Assembly: GCF_008365375.1 (NCBI RefSeq)
Contig: NZ_QOKW01000014.1
Span: forward strand, 105,987-169,986
DNA length: 64,000 nucleotides
Direction: 5' to 3'
Source: Roseomonas genomospecies 6
GTDB taxonomy: Bacteria > Pseudomonadota > Alphaproteobacteria > Azospirillales > Azospirillaceae
A program made the position numbers and the translations under genes. The notes beneath the pieces are model-generated. The model made no database searches. It saw only the letters and a program-made list of their open reading frames with translations, and was not told where the DNA came from. This document shows, one piece after another, positions 35,801 through 44,479 of the stretch (position 1 is the first letter of the stretch; the number at the start of each line of letters is the position of its first letter).

Positions 35801-38800
35801 CGGGCGGTTCCAGCCGCGACACGTTGTCCGGCGGGGCCGGCAACGACACGCTTGTGGGTCTGGGCGGCAACGACCTGCTCCAGGGCGGCTCTGGCGACGA
35901 CGTGCTGATCGGCGGCGACGGGGCGGACACGCTGGACGGCGGCACGGGCGACGACCGCTTCGTCTTCGGCTCGGCGTCGGAGCTGAACAACAACCGCATC
36001 CTCGACTTCGGCCCCGGCGACCGCCTCGACCTGTCGGCGCTGAACGCGCGCTTCCTTGGGGAGGGCGCGTTCACCGGCAACCCGTCCAATCCGGGCAGCG
36101 CCGAACTGCGCGTCTACTACAGCGCGGACACCACGACGGTCGTTCTCGACGCCAACGGCGACGGCGTGGCCGACGCGGGCATGTGGCTCAACGGCGTGGT
36201 GCCTCTGGTCGAGCTGGCGGGGGCGCCGGGCGTCCTCATCACCGAGCATGGCAAGGCCCTGACCGGCACGGACGGCGACGACAGCCTGACCGGCGCCTCC
36301 GGTCCCGACACGCTGGTCGGCGGGCCGGGCAACGACACGCTGAGCGGCGATTACGGCAACGACCTGATCGTCGGCGGAGCCGGCAACGACACCCTCATCG
36401 GCGGCGACGGCATCGACACGCTGGAGGGCGGCGACGGCGACGACACGCTGAACGGCGGTCCCGGCGGCGACCTGATGACCGGCGGCGCCGGGCGGGATTA
36501 CTTCCGCTTCAACCGGGCCGGCCACATCGACGGCGACCGCATCACCGATTTCGGCCCCAACGACCGCATCGACCTGCGCGACGTGAACGTCACCTTCATC
36601 GGTTCCGCGGCCTTCACCGGCAGCGTCGCGCAGCCCGGCCCGGCGCAGGTGAACGCCGTCCTCGTCGGCAGCGGCCCGCTGGCCGAGACCCGGCTGGTCT
36701 TCGACATGAACGGCGACGGCATCGGCGAGCGGGTGCTGATCCTGTCCGGCACCCACACGCTGATGGCGCGGCCCGACAACGCGGCCATTCTGATCCGCGT
36801 GGACGACCTCGTCCTGACTGGGACGGACGCGGGCGAGACGCTGGAGGGCGGCGCCGGGCGCGACAGCCTGTCCGGCGGGGCCGGCAACGACAGCCTGACC
36901 GGCGGCGTGGGCAACGACACGCTGTCCGGCGACGCGGGCGACGACACGCTGGTCGGCGGGGCGGGCACGGACCGTCTGGCCGGTGGTGCCGGCAACGACA
37001 CCTTCGTCTTCGCCGCGGACGACATCGCGGGCGACCGCATCACCGACTTCACGGACGGCGACCGCATCGACCTGTCGGCGCTGAACGCCGCCTTCATCGG
37101 CACCGCGGCCTTCGGCGGCACGGGGAGCGCGCAGATCCGCGTGTCCGCGGTGGGCGAGCCGGGCTTCCGGAACACGCTGCTGCAGATCGACCTCGATGGC
37201 GACGGCCAGACCGACCGCAGCATCGAGATCGCGGGCGAGCATGTGCTCCAGGCCGATCCGCAGGCGCCGGGCGTCCTGGTCCGCGCCGCGGGCCAGCGCG
37301 TCGAGGGCACCGGCGACGCCGACACGCTGACCGGCGGTGCCGGCGACGACACGCTGACCGGGGGGGCCGGCAACGACAGCCTGACGGGCGGCGCGGGCCG
37401 CGACCGTCTGGACGGCGGCGACGGCGACGACACGTTGCTGGGCGGCGACGGGGCCGACACGCTGACCGGCGGTGCCGGCAACGACACCTTCCGCGTGCTG
37501 ACCACGGGCGACGCGGCGGGCGACCGCATCCAGGACTTCGCGGACGGCGACCGCCTCGACCTGTCGGCGCTGGGCGCCACCTTCATCGGCGGCGGTGCCT
37601 TCACCGGTTCCTCCGTCAATCTCGGCCCGGCCCAGATCCGCTTCGCGGTGACCGGCGCGGAGGGCCAGCAGCGCACCCGCGTGGAGATCGACGGCAACGG
37701 CGACGGCATCGCGGACTCCGTGATCGAACTGGCCGGCGCCCACGCCCTGCGGGAAGAGGGGACGGGCGTCCTGGTCCGCGTGTCCAACAAGACCCTCACC
37801 GGCACGGCCGCCGCCGAGACGCTGACGGGTGGCGAGGGGGCGGACAGCCTGTCCGGCCTGGGCGGCGATGACCGGCTGGAGGGGCTTGGCGGTGACGACC
37901 GGCTCGATGGCGGCGACGGCAACGACACGCTGGTCGGCGGCGACGGCAGCGACGGGCTGTCCGGCGGGGCCGGCAATGACAGCCTGACCGGCGGGACCGG
38001 CACCGACACGCTGCTGGGCGGCGACGGCGACGATACGCTGGCGGGGTCGGAAGGCCGTGACGAGCTGACCGGCGGAGCCGGCAACGACACCTTCGTCTTT
38101 GCCCGCGCCACCGACATCGACGGCGACCTGATCACCGACTTCGCCACCGGCGACCGCATCGACATCTCCGGCCTGTCGGCCAGCTTCCTCGGCACCACCC
38201 CGCTGTCCCAGCGCTTCGGCAGCGGTGTGGCGGTGAACTACGTCAACTCCGGAACGGGCGCCTTCGCCACCACCGACCTACAGTTCGATGTGGACGGCGA
38301 TGGCGTGGCGGACCGTGTCATCCATCTGGCCGGCACCCACGCGCTGGCCGCCGATCCGTCGAACAGCGGCGTTCTGGTCCGCGTGACCGCCATCTCCGCC
38401 ACCGGCGGTGACGGAGCGGACACGCTGACCGGCGGGGCGGCGTCCGACACGCTGACCGGCGGGGCCGGCAACGACCGGCTGGACGGGCTGGGCGGTGCGG
38501 ACTTCCTCTCCGGCGGGACCGGCGACGACACGCTGACCGGCGGAGCCGGCGAGGACGTGCTGAGCGGCGGCGAGGGCAACGACAGCTTCCGCTACGCCAG
38601 TGCGGCGGAGGCGAACGGCGACCGAATCACCGACTTCGCGGCGGGCGACCGGATCGACCTGTCCGGCATTCCCTTCACCTTCATGGGCAGCGGTCCCTTC
38701 ACCGGCACGGTGGCCCAGCCGGGCGGCGCGCAGGTCGGCTTCCGCTTCGTCACCTCCGGCGGCGCCACCACCCAGGTGGTGTTCGACACGAACGGCGACG

Positions 38801-41800
38801 GCGTGGCCGACGCCACCCTGACGCTGGCCGGCTTTCACGAGCTTCAGGAGGCCGAGGGCAGCCCCGGCGTGCTGGTGCGGGCGACCGGCCTGACGCTGAC
38901 CGGCACCGCGGACGCCGACACGCTGACCGGCGGCGACACGCCGGACCGGCTGAGCGGGCAGGCCGGCGACGACCGGCTGTCCGGCAACGGCGGCAACGAC
39001 AGCCTGTCCGGCGGCCAGGGCAACGACAGCCTGAGCGGCGGCGACGGGGCGGACCTGCTGTCCGGCGACGCGGGCGACGACACGCTGAACGGCGGGGCCG
39101 GTGACGACACGCTGAACGGCGGCGACGGCAACGACCTGTTCCAGGCCAGCGGCGGCACCGACGACATCAACGGCGGCGCCGGCCTGGACGCGGTGGTCTT
39201 CACCGACGCGAAGGCGAACTACGACATCGTCAACAACGGCGGGACGATCACCGTCACCCACGCCCGCGGCACCAAGGCGGACGGCGTCGCCCGCATCACC
39301 GCGGTGGAGGAGCTGCGCTTCACCGACCAGACGATGGACCTGACGCCGGCCACGGCCATCGGGGCGCGGCTGATCAGCGGCCTGGGCGGCAGCGCCGGCT
39401 TCGGCGAGAACGAACTCGACCGCAGCAACGACGGGTCGAGCGCCTTCATCGACGTCCGGTCGGTCTTCGCGGACGGCATCAACGTCTTCGGCAAGGTCCA
39501 CACCGGCTTCTACATCAACACGAACGGCAGCATCTCCTTCGACGCGCCGCTGTCCGCCGGTCCGTCGGCGGAGGCCCTGTCGGCCTCGGCCCCGGCGATG
39601 ATCGCGCCCTTCCTGTCCGACGTGGACACGCGGGGCGGCACCGGGGCGGCGACGCCGGGCGGCACCTCGCAGGGCACTAACCGCGTCTATTACGACCTGG
39701 ACCCGGCCACCGGGACCATCGTCATCACCTGGGACGACGTGGCGGCCAACGGCGGCACGGACGGGGCGCGCAACGCCTTCCAGCTCGTGCTGACCAATGC
39801 TTCCGGCGCCACCGGGCGCAAGGCCGGAGACTTCGACGCGGAGTTCCGCTACGAGTCCGTGAACTGGGCGCAGACCGGCGGGAACGCGGTCGCGCGGGCC
39901 GGCTACACCGCCGGCAACGGCGACACGTCCGGCCTGTTCATCCTGCCGCAGTCGGGCGGCGAGGCGGGAATGCTCGCCCTCGACACCACGGCGGGCAACA
40001 CGGGCACCAACGGCCTGTGGCGCTTCCAGATGACCGGCGGCACGGCGTCGAACGTCCTTCCGGCGGTCGTCGCCATCGAGCCGGGCCAGCTTTCGAAGGC
40101 GGAAGGCAACAGCGGCACCACCCGCTTCACCTTCACGGTCACCCGCTCCGGCGACACGACCAGCGCGGTGTCGGTCGGCTACACGGTGGCCGGCACGGGC
40201 GGCAACCCGGTCGGCGCCGGGGATCTGTCGGGCGGCTTCCTGCCCTATGACGGCACGGTCACCTTCGCGGCGGGCGAGACCAGCAAGACCATTTCGGTGG
40301 ACGTGCTGGGCGACACCGTGGCCGAGGCGAACGAGACCTTCGCGGTGACGCTGGCCAACCCGGCGGACGGCTCCAACATCAAGCTGGGCAACCGTCAGGC
40401 GACCGGCACCGTCCTGAACGACGACAACCAGGCGCCGCCGCTGCCGCCGGGCTTCCGTCCGGGCGCCAACTGGGGCGACCCGCATCTGGTGACCTTCGAC
40501 GGCTTCTATTACAGCTTCCAGGCGGTCGGCGAGTTCACCTACGTCAACGCAAAGTCGGGCGACGAGCGGATCGTGCAGCTCCGCACCGCGGCTTTGGGCG
40601 ACGCGGTGTCGATCAACACCGCGGTGGCGACGAAGATCGGCACGGCGCGGGTGTCCATCAACGCGAAGGACTCCGCCCACCCGCTGCGCATCGACGGGGT
40701 GGCGACGGACATCTCCGACGCCGCCGGGTCGATGGCCGTGGGCGACGGGCACATCTTCCGGTCCGGCAACGTCTACACCATCGTCTATTCGAACCAGGAG
40801 CAGATGATCGTCACGGTCGAGGCCGACCGCATCGACCTTCAGCTCTTCCTGGCGCCGGGCCGCGCGGCGGGGTCGATCGAGGGCCTGATGGGCAACCTCG
40901 ACGGCAACGCCTCCAACGATCTGGCGCTGGCCGACGGCACGGTCCTGTCCCAGCCGATCGACTATTCGGTGCTGTACGGCAGCTATGCCGACGGCTGGCG
41001 GGTGACGCAGCAGACCTCGCTGTTCGACTATGGCCAGGGCGAGACGACGGCGACCTACACCGACCGCAGCTTCCCGCGGCAGGTGTTGTCGGTGGACGCC
41101 CTGCCCGCGGCGTTGCGCGAGCGGGCGGAGGCTCTGCTCGACGCCGCCGGCATCACCGATCCGGCGCTGCGGCAGGCGGCCCTGCTCGACGTGGCGCTGA
41201 CCGGCGACGCCAGCTTCCTGAAGGGAGCCACGCAGGCCGACGCCCCGACGCAGCAGTCCACCACCTCCAACGCGCCCGCTGCCGCCCCGGTCATCACCAT
41301 CGCGGCCCGCACGGCCACGGTGACGGAGCGCAACAGCGGCAGCACGAGCGTCGTCTTCGACGTGTACCGGACGGGCGACTCCAGCGCCGACCTGGTGCTC
41401 GACTTCGCCGTGACGGGCTTCGGCTCGTCGGCGGCGGATGCCGCGGACTTCGGCGGGCAGCTTCCCAGCGGGACGGTGACGCTGGCCGCCGGCCAAACCT
41501 CCGCGACGGTCACCGTCGCGGTGGCCGGCGATGCGGTGGCGGAGGCCGACGAGACCTTCGCCGTCACCCTGTCGCAGCAGGCCGGGGCCACCACCCCGGT
41601 GGTCATCGCGGCGCCGCGGGCGACGGTGACGATCGAGAACGACGACGGTGCGCTGACCCCCCGCCTGGACATCGCGGCGGCCTCGGCCATCGTGCAGGAG
41701 GGGGCGAACGCCAAGGCGACCTTCGTCATCACCCGCAGCGACAATGCCCTCGATCCGGTCAGCGTCACCTACACGGTGGCGGGCAGCGGGCCGAACCCGG

Positions 41801-43731
41801 CTTCCGCAGCGGATTTCGCGGGCAGCGCCTTCCCGACCGGCACCGTCAGCCTCGCCGCCGGCGAGACGACGAAGACGGTCGAGATCGCCGTCGCGATGGA
41901 TGCCCTGAACGAAACGGACGAGACCTTCACGGTCACGCTGTCCAGCCCGAACGGCGCCACCCTCGGCACGGCGGTGGCGACGGGCGTCATTAAGAACACG
42001 GCTCCGCCGCCGTCCGATCCGCCGTCGCTGTCCATCGCGGCGGAAGCCGGCAGCGCCCTGGAGGGCAACGACGGCACGACGGCGCTGACCTTCCTGGTCT
42101 CCCGCACGGGCGACATATCCGGCTCCACCGCCGTGTCCTACGCGGTGGCGGGCAGCGGCGCCTCCTCGGCCAACGCGGCGGACTTCGCCGGGAACACCCT
42201 GCCGCAGGGCACGGTCACCTTCGCGGCGGGTCAGCAGACGGCCCGGATCACCGTCAATGTCCAGGGCGACCGGACCGTGGAGTCCGACGAGACCTTTACG
42301 GTTACCCTGTCCAACGCCAGCGGCGGCACGATCCAGACCGCCACGGCGACCGGCACCATCCGCAACGACGACGTGGCGTCCGGCGGTAGCAACGCGGGCG
42401 GCGGCTCCAAGCCGGTGGGTGACGAGACGGTGAACGGCGTCACGGTCCAGACCCGGACCGGCAGCGCCCCCACGGGCGTCAACGTCGCCTTCGTCGAGAC
42501 CGGCCTCGCCCAGCCGGTGCCGTCGGGCAGCCGGGATGGCGTGACCGTCGCGCTGATGCAGGATTCGGGCAACGCTCCGCTTCTGCAGGCGAACGTGGCG
42601 GCGGGCGCGGGTCTTACCGCCTACGGCCCGCAGTCCACGGTGGAGAGCGGCCAGATGGCCGGTGTCTTCGCCGGTATGCTCGCCGCCCTGCTGCCGGACA
42701 GCCGGACCACGGCGATCCGGAACGAGGTTGCCAACTTCGCCGCCGGTGCCGCCGGTGCGATGACGCTGCGCACACTGACCCCGACGGGTTCGGGACCGGT
42801 CACCATCACCGGCACCGCCACCGCGGGGGCTCCGCGCGAGGCGCTCATCATCAACATGGGCAGCAACGCCGGTGGTTCGGTCGTTCTCAACCAGGTGGAC
42901 TTCGCGGTTCTGGTCGGCCAGGGCTCCTTCTCCGGCGGGGAGGGCAACAGCCTGACCATCGGTGACGACAGCGCCCAGACCATCAACCTCGGCCCGGGTG
43001 ACGACACCACCCGCGGCGGCGGCGGCAACGACGTGGTGGTCAGCACCACCGGGCGCGACCTGCTGGCCGGCGACGCGGGGAACGACACCCTCCACGGCGG
43101 CGACGACGACGACACCCTGATGGGGGGCGACGACGACGACGTGGTCGGCGGCGGCAACGGCAACGACCTGCTCAGCGGCGATGCCGGCAACGACTGGCTG
43201 ATGGGCGAGGACGGCAACGACACGGCCATCGGCGGCGAGGGCAACGACGTTCTGTTCGGCATGAACGGCAACGACCTGCTGACCGGCGACGCGGGCAACG
43301 ACACCATCGTGGGCGGGGACGGCAAGGACTCCATCCTCGGCGGGGCCGGGGCCGACCTGATCGGGGGCGGTTCGGGCGACGACCTGATCGACGGCGGCGA
43401 CGGCAACGACGCCCTGGTCGGCGAGGACGGCAACGACACGCTGTTCGGCGGGGCCGGCGACGACGTGCTGTGGGGCTTCGGCGGCGACGATTGGCTGATC
43501 GGCGGTGCCGGGAAGGACATCTTCGCCTTCACGCTCGGCGGCGGGAACGACTATGTGTTCGAGTTCAACCCGGACGACGACGTCCTGGGCTTCGCAGTCC
43601 CCGGCATCAGCATCGCGGACATCAAGGCGAGCGCCCAGACCGTCGGCAAGAGCACCGTCTTCACCTTGTCCGACAAGAGCACCATCACCGTGGTCGGCCT
43701 GACCGGCGTCAGCGACTCCTGGTTCTCGTAA
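29824..43731 (+). CDS. Giant RTX adhesin-like protein with NIDO, Calx-beta and VWD domains, 4635 aa
   Basis: A probable type I-secreted calcium-binding surface protein. There is no N-terminal signal; the RTX nonapeptides (GGxGxDxUx, as in GGNGNDSLSGG) begin within 15 residues of the start. About 19 modules of roughly 160 aa follow. Each has an RTX block, then a serralysin-C-terminal-like part (DRIDLSALNATYVG, LEIDSNGDG). From about residue 3175 come a NIDO-like domain (FADGINVFGKVHTGFYINTN), a Calx-beta repeat (EGNSGTTRFTFTVTRSGD), a VWD domain (ANWGDPHLVTFDGFYYSF), and three more Calx-beta repeats. A terminal Asp-rich RTX block and a C-terminal tail of the kind read by ABC exporters end the protein. 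No protease active site and no transporter genes are nearby. Attachment or biofilm is the best guess. Confidence 0.9.
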   Translation: MSELTGTSGNDTLTGGNGNDSLSGGAGNDSLVGGAGNDTLDGGTGFDTLSGGPGNDTFLFTAASTASGGNNTQITDLGVGDRIDLSALNATYVGTGAFTGSYGNTGPAQIRLNTGYSTSLVVDIDGNGLGDRYIYIDGAPALQEVAGSPGVFERAPDLTLTGTDAAETLTGGAGADTISGGGGNDLLLGMAGNDSLSGGEGDDTLDGGTGNDTLTGGAGNDTFVVSKPAAMNYAETRITDVAQGDRIDLTAWNATFIGEEAFTGTSQAHGPAQARVRTDLSDTTLEIDSNGDGWSDHSVRIAGSPGLQPVAGSPSLFEKAPDQTLTGTAAGETLEGAAGRDTISGGGGNDLLRGFGGNDSLSGGAGDDTLDGGTGSDTLTGGAGNDTFLITPASANGGYQNAQITDFAVGDRLDLRPLGATYIGTGPFTGTSMNKGPAQVRLNATYGTLLEVDSDGDGFANRSIFINGSPQIQEVSGSPGLFERVPDLTLTGTDAGETLEGGAGADTINGGGGNDLLQGRGGNDSLSGGTGDDTLDGGAGSDTLTGGTGNDTFLFSEASNYGYVNITDFAQGDRIDLTALGATYIGEGAFTGTYGNKGPAQIRLRSDPYSTALEIDSDGDGLVNRTVSLNGGPALQQVSGTPGLFERVPDQTISGTAGAETLIGGAGRDTINGGAGNDLLHGFGGNDSLSGGNGDDTLDGGAGADSLFGGLGNDTFRFASLADVNGDVIEDFAQGDRLDLSALGATFIGDAAFTGTSMNPVPMQIRVRMYGGQTSLEIDSDGNGYADRYLYLNGAPALQEVAGSPGVFERIPDQTLTGTAGAETLTGAAGRDTISGGGGNDLLLGMSGNDSLSGGDGDDTLDGGAGADTLTGGLGNDVYRFALADIDGDVITDFAPGDRLEITGLNAAFIGEAPFTGSYSSNGPAQIRVRMDAAATVLEIDSNGDGSIDRSLSLSGGPALRPVAGSPGLFERIPDQTLTGTDADDALTGGAGRDTISGGNGNDLLLGMSGNDSLSGGFGDDTLDGGAGGDSLTGGAGNDTFRFSSLTDAAGDIVTDFANGDRLDLTGLGAVFVGDGPFTGTTTSNGPAQVRVRLDYNATVLEIDSNGDGYQDRSISLTGQHALREVAGSPGVLERVPDQTLTGTADADNLSGGAGMDTISGGAGNDLLRGLGGNDSLSGGDGDDTLEGGEGNDTLTGGNGADTFRFAAAPINNGYATYSSDTITDFAVGDRIDLTGLSASFIGNGAFTGSYNNRGPAQVRLRQDYSTTLEIDSNGDGSADRYINLSNGVALEELAGSPGILVRVPDRALTGTAGDDELNGAAGRDTLSGGTGNDTLRGFAGNDSLSGGAGDDLLEDGNGYDTLVGGAGNDTFRIVALPTGTGVNYSLYSTTLINDFAQGDRIDLTALHAVFVGENGFPGNSTAAVRLRTDLSGGTQLEIDSNGDGMSDRTVSLSGAHALEELAGSPGILVRVPDRALTGTAGNDELNGGAGLDTITGGAGNDLLRGMGGADSLSGGDGDDTLDGGTGRDILTGGVGNDVFRFDGIGDVGNDVITDFGSGDRIDLSEMGFQFIGDRAFTGRYPNFGPAQVRYRADVGGTVVEFDSNGDGTADRSFTLTGAHALEELAGSPGVLVRVADQTAIGTEGADTLTGGHGFDSLWGGGGNDLLNGMGSGDVLDGGAGDDTLIGGDGADLLIGGEGHDTFRFTEASQLAGDRISDFAAGDRIDLSALNVTYIGEQPFTGNSMQAGPAQVRLTTVGDDTQIEFDLTGDGMVDGRIVLSGEHALTADPSAPGVLIRVPETVRTGTDGNDTLEGGAGRDTLSGGAGNDTLSGLGGSDSLDGGAGNDLLLGGTGADLLRGGAGDDTLDGGAGADQLFGGEGNDTFRAINLSDLQGDRIADFADGDRIDLSALNPVYIGSAAFTFYPNGNGPIQVRSYLSGGATRVEVSSNYGYSNISFTLAGEHDLRADPNAPGVLVRVPTQALAGTDGNDSLTGGSSRDTLSGGAGNDTLVGLGGNDLLQGGSGDDVLIGGDGADTLDGGTGDDRFVFGSASELNNNRILDFGPGDRLDLSALNARFLGEGAFTGNPSNPGSAELRVYYSADTTTVVLDANGDGVADAGMWLNGVVPLVELAGAPGVLITEHGKALTGTDGDDSLTGASGPDTLVGGPGNDTLSGDYGNDLIVGGAGNDTLIGGDGIDTLEGGDGDDTLNGGPGGDLMTGGAGRDYFRFNRAGHIDGDRITDFGPNDRIDLRDVNVTFIGSAAFTGSVAQPGPAQVNAVLVGSGPLAETRLVFDMNGDGIGERVLILSGTHTLMARPDNAAILIRVDDLVLTGTDAGETLEGGAGRDSLSGGAGNDSLTGGVGNDTLSGDAGDDTLVGGAGTDRLAGGAGNDTFVFAADDIAGDRITDFTDGDRIDLSALNAAFIGTAAFGGTGSAQIRVSAVGEPGFRNTLLQIDLDGDGQTDRSIEIAGEHVLQADPQAPGVLVRAAGQRVEGTGDADTLTGGAGDDTLTGGAGNDSLTGGAGRDRLDGGDGDDTLLGGDGADTLTGGAGNDTFRVLTTGDAAGDRIQDFADGDRLDLSALGATFIGGGAFTGSSVNLGPAQIRFAVTGAEGQQRTRVEIDGNGDGIADSVIELAGAHALREEGTGVLVRVSNKTLTGTAAAETLTGGEGADSLSGLGGDDRLEGLGGDDRLDGGDGNDTLVGGDGSDGLSGGAGNDSLTGGTGTDTLLGGDGDDTLAGSEGRDELTGGAGNDTFVFARATDIDGDLITDFATGDRIDISGLSASFLGTTPLSQRFGSGVAVNYVNSGTGAFATTDLQFDVDGDGVADRVIHLAGTHALAADPSNSGVLVRVTAISATGGDGADTLTGGAASDTLTGGAGNDRLDGLGGADFLSGGTGDDTLTGGAGEDVLSGGEGNDSFRYASAAEANGDRITDFAAGDRIDLSGIPFTFMGSGPFTGTVAQPGGAQVGFRFVTSGGATTQVVFDTNGDGVADATLTLAGFHELQEAEGSPGVLVRATGLTLTGTADADTLTGGDTPDRLSGQAGDDRLSGNGGNDSLSGGQGNDSLSGGDGADLLSGDAGDDTLNGGAGDDTLNGGDGNDLFQASGGTDDINGGAGLDAVVFTDAKANYDIVNNGGTITVTHARGTKADGVARITAVEELRFTDQTMDLTPATAIGARLISGLGGSAGFGENELDRSNDGSSAFIDVRSVFADGINVFGKVHTGFYINTNGSISFDAPLSAGPSAEALSASAPAMIAPFLSDVDTRGGTGAATPGGTSQGTNRVYYDLDPATGTIVITWDDVAANGGTDGARNAFQLVLTNASGATGRKAGDFDAEFRYESVNWAQTGGNAVARAGYTAGNGDTSGLFILPQSGGEAGMLALDTTAGNTGTNGLWRFQMTGGTASNVLPAVVAIEPGQLSKAEGNSGTTRFTFTVTRSGDTTSAVSVGYTVAGTGGNPVGAGDLSGGFLPYDGTVTFAAGETSKTISVDVLGDTVAEANETFAVTLANPADGSNIKLGNRQATGTVLNDDNQAPPLPPGFRPGANWGDPHLVTFDGFYYSFQAVGEFTYVNAKSGDERIVQLRTAALGDAVSINTAVATKIGTARVSINAKDSAHPLRIDGVATDISDAAGSMAVGDGHIFRSGNVYTIVYSNQEQMIVTVEADRIDLQLFLAPGRAAGSIEGLMGNLDGNASNDLALADGTVLSQPIDYSVLYGSYADGWRVTQQTSLFDYGQGETTATYTDRSFPRQVLSVDALPAALRERAEALLDAAGITDPALRQAALLDVALTGDASFLKGATQADAPTQQSTTSNAPAAAPVITIAARTATVTERNSGSTSVVFDVYRTGDSSADLVLDFAVTGFGSSAADAADFGGQLPSGTVTLAAGQTSATVTVAVAGDAVAEADETFAVTLSQQAGATTPVVIAAPRATVTIENDDGALTPRLDIAAASAIVQEGANAKATFVITRSDNALDPVSVTYTVAGSGPNPASAADFAGSAFPTGTVSLAAGETTKTVEIAVAMDALNETDETFTVTLSSPNGATLGTAVATGVIKNTAPPPSDPPSLSIAAEAGSALEGNDGTTALTFLVSRTGDISGSTAVSYAVAGSGASSANAADFAGNTLPQGTVTFAAGQQTARITVNVQGDRTVESDETFTVTLSNASGGTIQTATATGTIRNDDVASGGSNAGGGSKPVGDETVNGVTVQTRTGSAPTGVNVAFVETGLAQPVPSGSRDGVTVALMQDSGNAPLLQANVAAGAGLTAYGPQSTVESGQMAGVFAGMLAALLPDSRTTAIRNEVANFAAGAAGAMTLRTLTPTGSGPVTITGTATAGAPREALIINMGSNAGGSVVLNQVDFAVLVGQGSFSGGEGNSLTIGDDSAQTINLGPGDDTTRGGGGNDVVVSTTGRDLLAGDAGNDTLHGGDDDDTLMGGDDDDVVGGGNGNDLLSGDAGNDWLMGEDGNDTAIGGEGNDVLFGMNGNDLLTGDAGNDTIVGGDGKDSILGGAGADLIGGGSGDDLIDGGDGNDALVGEDGNDTLFGGAGDDVLWGFGGDDWLIGGAGKDIFAFTLGGGNDYVFEFNPDDDVLGFAVPGISIADIKASAQTVGKSTVFTLSDKSTITVVGLTGVSDSWFS
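29830..39170 (+). repeat. About 19 tandem ~490-bp coding modules
   Basis: Direct repeats inside the RTX gene. Modules start near 29830, 30295, 30790, 31285, 31775, 32263, 32752, 33238, 33745, 34246, 34738, 35227, 35767, 36256, 36811, 37297, 37792, 38392 and 38893. The recurrent phrase encodes variants of PDQTLTGTAGAETLTGGAGRD. Neighbouring modules are similar but not identical. This array is prone to recombination and to assembly collapse. Confidence 0.85.
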
Positions 43732-43737
43732 AAAGCC

Positions 43738-43776
43738 GCGGGCCGGCGGGGGAACAGCCTTCCCCCGCCGGCCCGC
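43738..43776. terminator. Bidirectional terminator between the RTX gene and flgD
   Basis: A perfect 17-bp stem (GCGGGCCGGCGGGGGAA / TTCCCCCGCCGGCCCGC) with a 5-base loop lies 6 bases after the RTX stop and 25 bases beyond the flgD stop. Flanking AAAAA on the left and TTTCC on the right suit both directions. Confidence 0.88.
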
Positions 43777-43801
43777 GTGCCGTTTCCTCGATCATGAAAA
43801 A

Positions 43802-44464
43802 TCAGGACGCGGACAGGATGTCCGTGCCCTTCACGGTGGCCCCGCCCTTCAGGACGAACTGGGTCTCGCCATCGACGCTGCGCACCTCCTTCACCGTGTC
43901 GGTCGTCACGGTGGCGGTGGTCAGGGACTTGCCGGCCTTGTCCTTCGCGGTCACGCGCACGAGGTAGGTGCCATCCGCGGCGGTGCCGCCGTCGCTGCGC
44001 GTGCCGTCCCAGGAGAAGGTCTGCCGGCCCGTCTTCGGGCTGCCGGGGGCGCTGTAGATCACCTGCCCGGCGTCGTTCACCACCTCGATCTTCACCGACG
44101 CGGCGGCCCCGTCGATGGCATAGGCCATCTCCGCCTTGCCCTCCGACAGGCTGATGCGGTCGGACGCGGCTTCCACCTTGCGGCCCAGATAGGCCATGTC
44201 CAGCCGCATGCCGCTGTTCTTCAGCGTGTCCAGCACCTGCCCCAGGGTCTGGTTCGTCTGCACGCCCTGTTCGACGGTGGAAAGCTGGGCGAGCTGCGTC
44301 ATGAACTGGGTGGCGTCCATGGGCGACAGCGGGTCCTGGTTGCGGAGCTGTGCGGTCAGCAGCTTCAGGAACGCCTCGTAATCCACCGTCTGTTTCTTCG
44401 CGGCGGGGGAGGGCGTCGCGGTGGCCGTATTTGGGGCCGTGTTGTTGGCCGCTGTCGTGGTCAT
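43802..44464 (-). CDS. flgD: Flagellar hook-capping protein FlgD
   Basis: A 220-aa scaffold for hook assembly. The N-terminal family motif is FLKLLTAQLRNQDPLSPMDA then TQFMTQLAQLSTVEQ. The C-terminal half has the FlgD Ig/tudor-like region (FSWDGTRSDGGTAADGTYLV). Last gene of the leftward unit fliL-fliM-DUF6468-motE-fliK-flgD, it begins 15 bases after fliK. Confidence 0.96.
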   Translation of the reverse strand: MTTTAANNTAPNTATATPSPAAKKQTVDYEAFLKLLTAQLRNQDPLSPMDATQFMTQLAQLSTVEQGVQTNQTLGQVLDTLKNSGMRLDMAYLGRKVEAASDRISLSEGKAEMAYAIDGAAASVKIEVVNDAGQVIYSAPGSPKTGRQTFSWDGTRSDGGTAADGTYLVRVTAKDKAGKSLTTATVTTDTVKEVRSVDGETQFVLKGGATVKGTDILSAS

Positions 44465-44479
44465 GGCGGGTCCTTGCGG

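Noticed and set aside
31891..37743. Minus-strand open frame of about 1950 codons inside the RTX gene
   Set aside because: Produced by the codon bias of the repeated GGxGxDxUx modules; the sense strand gives clean RTX repeats.
29830..39170. Array of separate small RTX genes
   Set aside because: There is no stop or new start between modules; it is one continuous frame.
38278..43095. Minus-strand open frame of about 1605 codons inside the RTX gene
   Set aside because: Antisense shadow of the NIDO/VWD/Calx-beta region; composition is low-complexity.
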